Shown here piece by piece: positions 11,977 through 15,139 of a stretch of DNA of 15,139 nt. Position 1 is the first letter of the stretch; each line of letters starts with the position of its first letter. Location: positions 1 to 15,139 of the forward strand of contig JBGPHD010000065.1 of the NCBI GenBank assembly GCA_041484135.1, read 5' to 3'. The notes beneath the pieces were generated by a model. It was not told the origin of the DNA. It saw only the letters and a program-made list of their open reading frames with translations, and did not search any database. This stretch comes from JACORV01 sp041484135. GTDB lineage: Bacteria; Gemmatimonadota; Gemmatimonadetes; Gemmatimonadales; JACORV01. Position numbers and translations under genes: made by a program.

Positions 11977-13089
11977 ATGCTCGCTGTCGCCTTGACCGGG
12001 CTCCTGCTGCAGGTCACTCCCGCGCAGCTTCAACGCATCCGCTGGGTCCCGAACCCGCGGGCCCTGAACGGGACCTGGGTGGCGGATCCCGCGCACCATC
12101 TCGCCGATACCACGGTCGCGGCCCTCAACCGCGAGATCTCGGCGCTGGAACAGGCGACCGGCGCGGAACTCGCCGTAGTGGTCGTGGACTCGACCTCCGG
12201 GCTCGAGCCGTTCGACTTCGCGCTGGCCATTCACCGCGGATGGGGCGTCGGCAAGCGCGGCATGGACAACGGCGTCGTGTTCCTCTGGGTGCCGCCTTCA
12301 CGCGCGGTCCAGATCAGCGTGGGCTACGGGCTCGAGGGCGTCCTCCCGGACCGGAAGGTGGGACGGATCCGCGACGAGCAGGTCTTCGCGGCCTTCCGCA
12401 GGAATGCGTTCGACGCGGGCGTCCTGGCGGGCGTGCGGGCCTTGATCGCGGCGGCACGCGAGGAGACGCGCGCGCGGCACGGCATCACACCCCAGCTCCA
12501 GCCTGGCACCGCCGCACGCGGCGCATCGCGCGCCGCTGACGAGCGCGGCGGCACCGGCGTCATCAGCTGGCTGCTGGGGGTCGCCGCCGCCGTGATCGCG
12601 GTGGTCGGCGGCGTGGTCGGCGTGAGACGCCGGCGACGCTACCGGCCTCGCCCCTGCCCGAAGGGCCACGGGATGATGCGCCTCCTCGATGAGGCCTCGG
12701 AAGACGCCAAGCTCGACAAGGGCGCGCAGATCGAAGAGCAGATCAAGAGCGTGGACTGGGACGTGTGGGTCTGTGACGCGTGCGGTGAGACGGAACGCAT
12801 CCCGTATCGCTCCTGGCACAGCAGCTACGGCGACTGCCCCAAGTGCAGCCGGCGCACCGTGCGCAAGACGGACCGCCAGCTGAGCGCGGCCACGACGATG
12901 AGCGAGGGACGCAAGGAGGTCACGCGGACCTGCATGAACTGCGGTTGGTCGAGCGTGGTCGTGGAATCCATCCCGATGATCGACGTCACGTCGAGCGGCT
13001 CCGGCGGCGGGCACGGAGGCGGGGGCGGGGGCGGATCGAGTTTCGGCGGAGGCTCGGCGGGGGGCGGCGGCGCGGGCGGCCACTACTAG
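11977..13089 (+). CDS. TPM-domain membrane protein with zinc ribbons and Gly-rich tail (YgcG-like)
   Basis: This 370-residue protein starts at ATG 11977 with a short signal peptide. The TPM domain (about residues 30-160) shows the usual features: GAELAVVVVDS, WGVGKRGMDNGVVFLWV (89-105) and ISVGYGLEGVLPD (113-125). A membrane helix (196-216) is followed by a stop-transfer RRRRR. The cytoplasmic part then has cysteine pairs at 227 (CPKGH, His231), 266/269 (CDAC), 287/290 (CPKC) and 319/322 (CMNC), enough for two zinc ribbons. The tail (341-370) is almost all Gly with Ser and His, as in YgcG-like proteins. TPM proteins have been linked to acid phosphatase activity and to membrane-complex assembly or repair. 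The start lacks a Shine-Dalgarno; TATCTC lies seven bases upstream, so leaderless expression is possible. Confidence 0.88.
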   Translation: MLAVALTGLLLQVTPAQLQRIRWVPNPRALNGTWVADPAHHLADTTVAALNREISALEQATGAELAVVVVDSTSGLEPFDFALAIHRGWGVGKRGMDNGVVFLWVPPSRAVQISVGYGLEGVLPDRKVGRIRDEQVFAAFRRNAFDAGVLAGVRALIAAAREETRARHGITPQLQPGTAARGASRAADERGGTGVISWLLGVAAAVIAVVGGVVGVRRRRRYRPRPCPKGHGMMRLLDEASEDAKLDKGAQIEEQIKSVDWDVWVCDACGETERIPYRSWHSSYGDCPKCSRRTVRKTDRQLSAATTMSEGRKEVTRTCMNCGWSSVVVESIPMIDVTSSGSGGGHGGGGGGGSSFGGGSAGGGGAGGHY

Positions 13090-13102
13090 AGGATCGCGGC
13101 GT

Positions 13103-14995
13103 CTACTTGTAGCCGGCCGCCTGGAGCCCGAAGAGCTCCGCGTAGGTCCCGCCCTGCGCCACGAGCGCGTCGTGTTTCCCGCTCTCGATGATGCGGCCCT
13201 GCTCCAGCACCAGGATCCGGTCCGCCATGCGCACCGTGGAAAAGCGGTGCGAGATGAGCACCGCGATCTTCCCCTTCGTCAACTCCGCGAACCGCACGAA
13301 AACCTGGTACTCCGCGCGGGCGTCCAGCGCGGCCGTGGGCTCGTCGAGAATCAGCACTTCCGCATCGCGCAGATAGGCCCGCGCCAGCGCGACCTTCTGC
13401 CACTCGCCGCCTGAAAGCTCGACGCCGCCCTCGAAGCGCCGGCCCAGCATCTGCTCGAGGTGCGTGGGGAAGCGCGCGACCACGTCGGAGGCGAGGCTCC
13501 GGCTCGCCGCCTGCTCGATGCGGCGCGTGTCGTCCACCGCCGCGATCTCCCCGACGCCGATGTTCTCGCGCACCAGCATCTCGTACTTCACGAAGTCCTG
13601 GAAGATGACGCCGATGGTCCGGTGCAGCGACGCGACGTCGTACTCCTTGAGGTCCACGCCGTCGAGCAGGATCGCGCCTTCATCGGGGTCGTAGAGACGG
13701 CCGAGCAGCTTCACGAGGGTGGTCTTGCCCGCGCCGTTCTCGCCCACCAGGGCGACGCGCTCGCCGGGCTCAAGGGTGAAGGAGAGGTTCCGCACGGCCC
13801 ACTTCTCGCCGCCGGGATACCGGAAGCCGACGTCGCGGAACTCGAAACCTCTCGCGATGGGCCGGGGCACCGGCCGCGCACCCGGGAGCGAGCGGATCGA
13901 CGGCCGCATCGCGAAGAAGGTGAACAGGTCCGCGAGGTACAGGCTCTGCTCGTAGATCTGCGACAGCGAGAGCAGCACGTTCTGGATGAGGTCGCGGCTC
14001 TGGCGGAACGACGCCGCCAGGAACGTCAGCACGCCGAGGGTGAAGACACCCGCGGGGGAGTGATACCCCGTCACCGTGAGGTAGATGATCCACCCGTACG
14101 CCCCGTAATAACCTAACGTGCCGAGGGTGACGAAGAGCGCGGAGACGATGCTGTGCCGGATGGCGAGCTGGGCGTTGGCCTGGTAGAAGGCCTGGGCGAG
14201 CTTCGCGTAGCGGCCGGTCAGCCACCCCGAGAGGCCGAAGAGCTTGATCTCCTTGGCGGTCTCGTCGCTCGCCCCCGTGAAGCGCAAGTAGTCGAGCTGG
14301 CGCCGCTCCGGCGTCCATCGGTAGAGGAGCGAGTAGCCCAGCGACGCGAAGTGCGTCTCGCCGAGGAAGCTCGGCAGCACCGCGACGGCGAGGAGGAGCA
14401 GCAGCCACGGCACGTACACGAGCAGCGCCGCCGCGAGACTCGCCAGCGTGATAAGGCTCTGCGCCGTGCCCAGCAGCAGCGCGATGAGGCCGATGCGTCC
14501 CACCGTCTGGCGGCGGGCGCGCTCCAGGTGGTCGTAGAACTTGGGGTCCTCGAACTGCCGGAGGTCGAGCGTGGCCGCGTGCTCCATGAGGCGCACGCTC
14601 ACCCCGTTGCTGAAAAGGTCGCCGAGAAGGCTCTCCACCAGCGCGTTGCCGCGGGCCAACCCCTCGCCGAACACCGCGATCGCGAGCTCGATCAGCACCA
14701 GCCGGACGAGATGGCTCCAGTCCACCGTCTGTCCGGCGGCGTGCGTCTGGACCGCGCCCACCACCCCGTCGATGATGAGCTTGCCGATCCAGAGCACCGC
14801 GAGGGGCACCACGGCGCGCAGCGCACGCAGGACCACGATCGCCGCCGCGTAGCCACGATGGGTCTCCCACACCATCTTGATGAGGGGCGGCACGTTGCTC
14901 AGCGCCTCGAGGCGCTGGCGCCAGGTGGGCCGCTCGCCGGGAGCGAGCGGGCTCCGGGGCGCGCGCGGGATGTTGGGCTGGGTGCCAGCGGTCAT
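13103..14995 (-). CDS. ABC exporter, fused permease and ATPase (ABCB type)
   Basis: This 630-residue half-transporter joins an exporter-type membrane domain (helices within about residues 45-80, 95-113, 168-212 and 280-330) to one nucleotide-binding domain. The ATPase has all motifs: Walker A GENGAGKTT (418-426), Q-loop Gln466, signature LSGGE (527-531), Walker B VLILDE (547-552) and H-loop His583. It should work as a homodimer in the cytoplasmic membrane. The DFVKYEMLVRENIGVG stretch after the Q-loop resembles transporters of the NisT/peptide-export branch, but no precursor peptide, modification enzyme or HlyD partner is in the window, so the substrate (lipid, peptide or drug) is open. There is no Shine-Dalgarno at ATG 14995. 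Its stop lies 13 bases from that of the TPM gene. Confidence 0.93.
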   Translation of the reverse strand: MTAGTQPNIPRAPRSPLAPGERPTWRQRLEALSNVPPLIKMVWETHRGYAAAIVVLRALRAVVPLAVLWIGKLIIDGVVGAVQTHAAGQTVDWSHLVRLVLIELAIAVFGEGLARGNALVESLLGDLFSNGVSVRLMEHAATLDLRQFEDPKFYDHLERARRQTVGRIGLIALLLGTAQSLITLASLAAALLVYVPWLLLLLAVAVLPSFLGETHFASLGYSLLYRWTPERRQLDYLRFTGASDETAKEIKLFGLSGWLTGRYAKLAQAFYQANAQLAIRHSIVSALFVTLGTLGYYGAYGWIIYLTVTGYHSPAGVFTLGVLTFLAASFRQSRDLIQNVLLSLSQIYEQSLYLADLFTFFAMRPSIRSLPGARPVPRPIARGFEFRDVGFRYPGGEKWAVRNLSFTLEPGERVALVGENGAGKTTLVKLLGRLYDPDEGAILLDGVDLKEYDVASLHRTIGVIFQDFVKYEMLVRENIGVGEIAAVDDTRRIEQAASRSLASDVVARFPTHLEQMLGRRFEGGVELSGGEWQKVALARAYLRDAEVLILDEPTAALDARAEYQVFVRFAELTKGKIAVLISHRFSTVRMADRILVLEQGRIIESGKHDALVAQGGTYAELFGLQAAGYK

Positions 14996-15006
14996 GGGGT
15001 ACGGAG

Positions 15007-15035
15007 GCTTAACCCGGACCGGCCTCCACCGTCAA
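15007..15035 (-). promoter_or_regulatory. possible promoter for ABC exporter
   Basis: On the minus strand TTGACG (15035-15030) is followed after 17 bases by TTAAGC (15012-15007), or after 18 by TAAGCC. The -35 is good and the -10 is weak. Only 10-11 bases separate it from ATG 14995, again implying a very short leader. Confidence 0.35.
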
Positions 15036-15074
15036 CTTCCTCATACGGGATCCCTTCAGTCGGCGGGTGGAGCG

Positions 15075-15139
15075 ATGCACAAGTTGCGATTGGCGTTGAC
15101 CTTGACCGTGGCTGCCTGCGCGTCGGGCGGGAGTGCGGC
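15075..15139 (+). CDS. lipoprotein, N-terminal fragment
   Basis: ATG 15075 opens a frame that runs off the right edge after 21 complete codons. The peptide has a Lys/Arg n-region, a hydrophobic stretch of Leu, Thr and Val, and ends TVAACASGG, a plausible lipobox with Cys15. GGTGGAG just upstream (two bases from the ATG) may be a closely spaced ribosome-binding site. The gene diverges from the ABC exporter across 79 bases. Nothing of the mature protein is visible, so the function cannot be assigned. Confidence 0.55.
   Translation, partial: MHKLRLALTLTVAACASGGSA

Noticed and set aside
13103..13112. CTAC-TT-GTAG as a terminator at the TPM/ABC junction
   Set aside because: Four-base arms and a two-base loop inside the ABC coding end, without a T run.
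13103..15139. Lantibiotic or lasso-peptide cluster around the ABC exporter
   Set aside because: The ATPase has some likeness to peptide exporters, but no precursor peptide, modification enzyme or immunity gene is visible in the neighbouring sequence of this window.

Overview
This is a high-GC window (roughly 70% by eye) from a bacterium with compact gene packing. GC richness, an orphan duplicated MacB/FtsX permease (ADOP type), several small lipoproteins, an EF-G2-like GTPase, ThyX and a DUF5602-like lipoprotein together suggest Gemmatimonadota or a related soil lineage such as Acidobacteriota. This assignment is inference from gene style; there is no rRNA or marker tree here. No tRNA, rRNA, CRISPR array, transposase, integrase or phage gene was seen.

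Layout. Bases 1-1824 (+) form one tightly coupled operon: the 3' end of a 3-hydroxyacyl-CoA dehydrogenase, a DUF2231-type membrane protein with a His/Glu-rich tail, and two tandem paralogous lipoproteins. Start and stop codons overlap (GTGA at 893, ATGA at 1363). A DUF116 membrane protein (1826-2638, -) converges on that operon and diverges from an FAD-linked oxidase (2706-4337, +), which is followed by flavin-dependent thymidylate synthase thyX (4353-5105, +). An orphan ADOP-type permease (5112-7520, -) diverges across a 248-bp spacer from an exported repeat protein of DUF4097 type (7769-8887, +). An EF-G2-like GTPase (8884-10980, -) shares a CTAG double stop with the repeat protein. Upstream of it on the same strand is a His-rich lipoprotein (11055-11828, -). 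A TPM-domain protein with zinc ribbons (11977-13089, +) converges on an ABCB-type exporter (13103-14995, -). The last 65 bases begin another lipoprotein (+).

How the genes work together. Apart from the first operon and the oxidase/thyX pair, most genes look like single transcription units. Good -35/-10 promoters are visible before DUF116, the FAD oxidase, EF-G2 and the 11828 lipoprotein. The DUF116/oxidase promoters are back to back, share one -35 box and place their -10 boxes 6-9 bases from the start codons, which suggests leaderless mRNAs. All four convergent junctions have 13 bases or fewer between stops, or overlap, so there is no room for ordinary terminators.

I did not find a clear multi-gene defence, biosynthetic or mobile system. 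The most interesting items are the divergent GTPase with altered G3 and G4 motifs, the shared -35 divergent promoter, the paired BamC-like lipoproteins, the eight-fold DTGSG repeat protein with a possible ECF-type promoter and palindrome upstream, and the ThyX motif with one extra residue.
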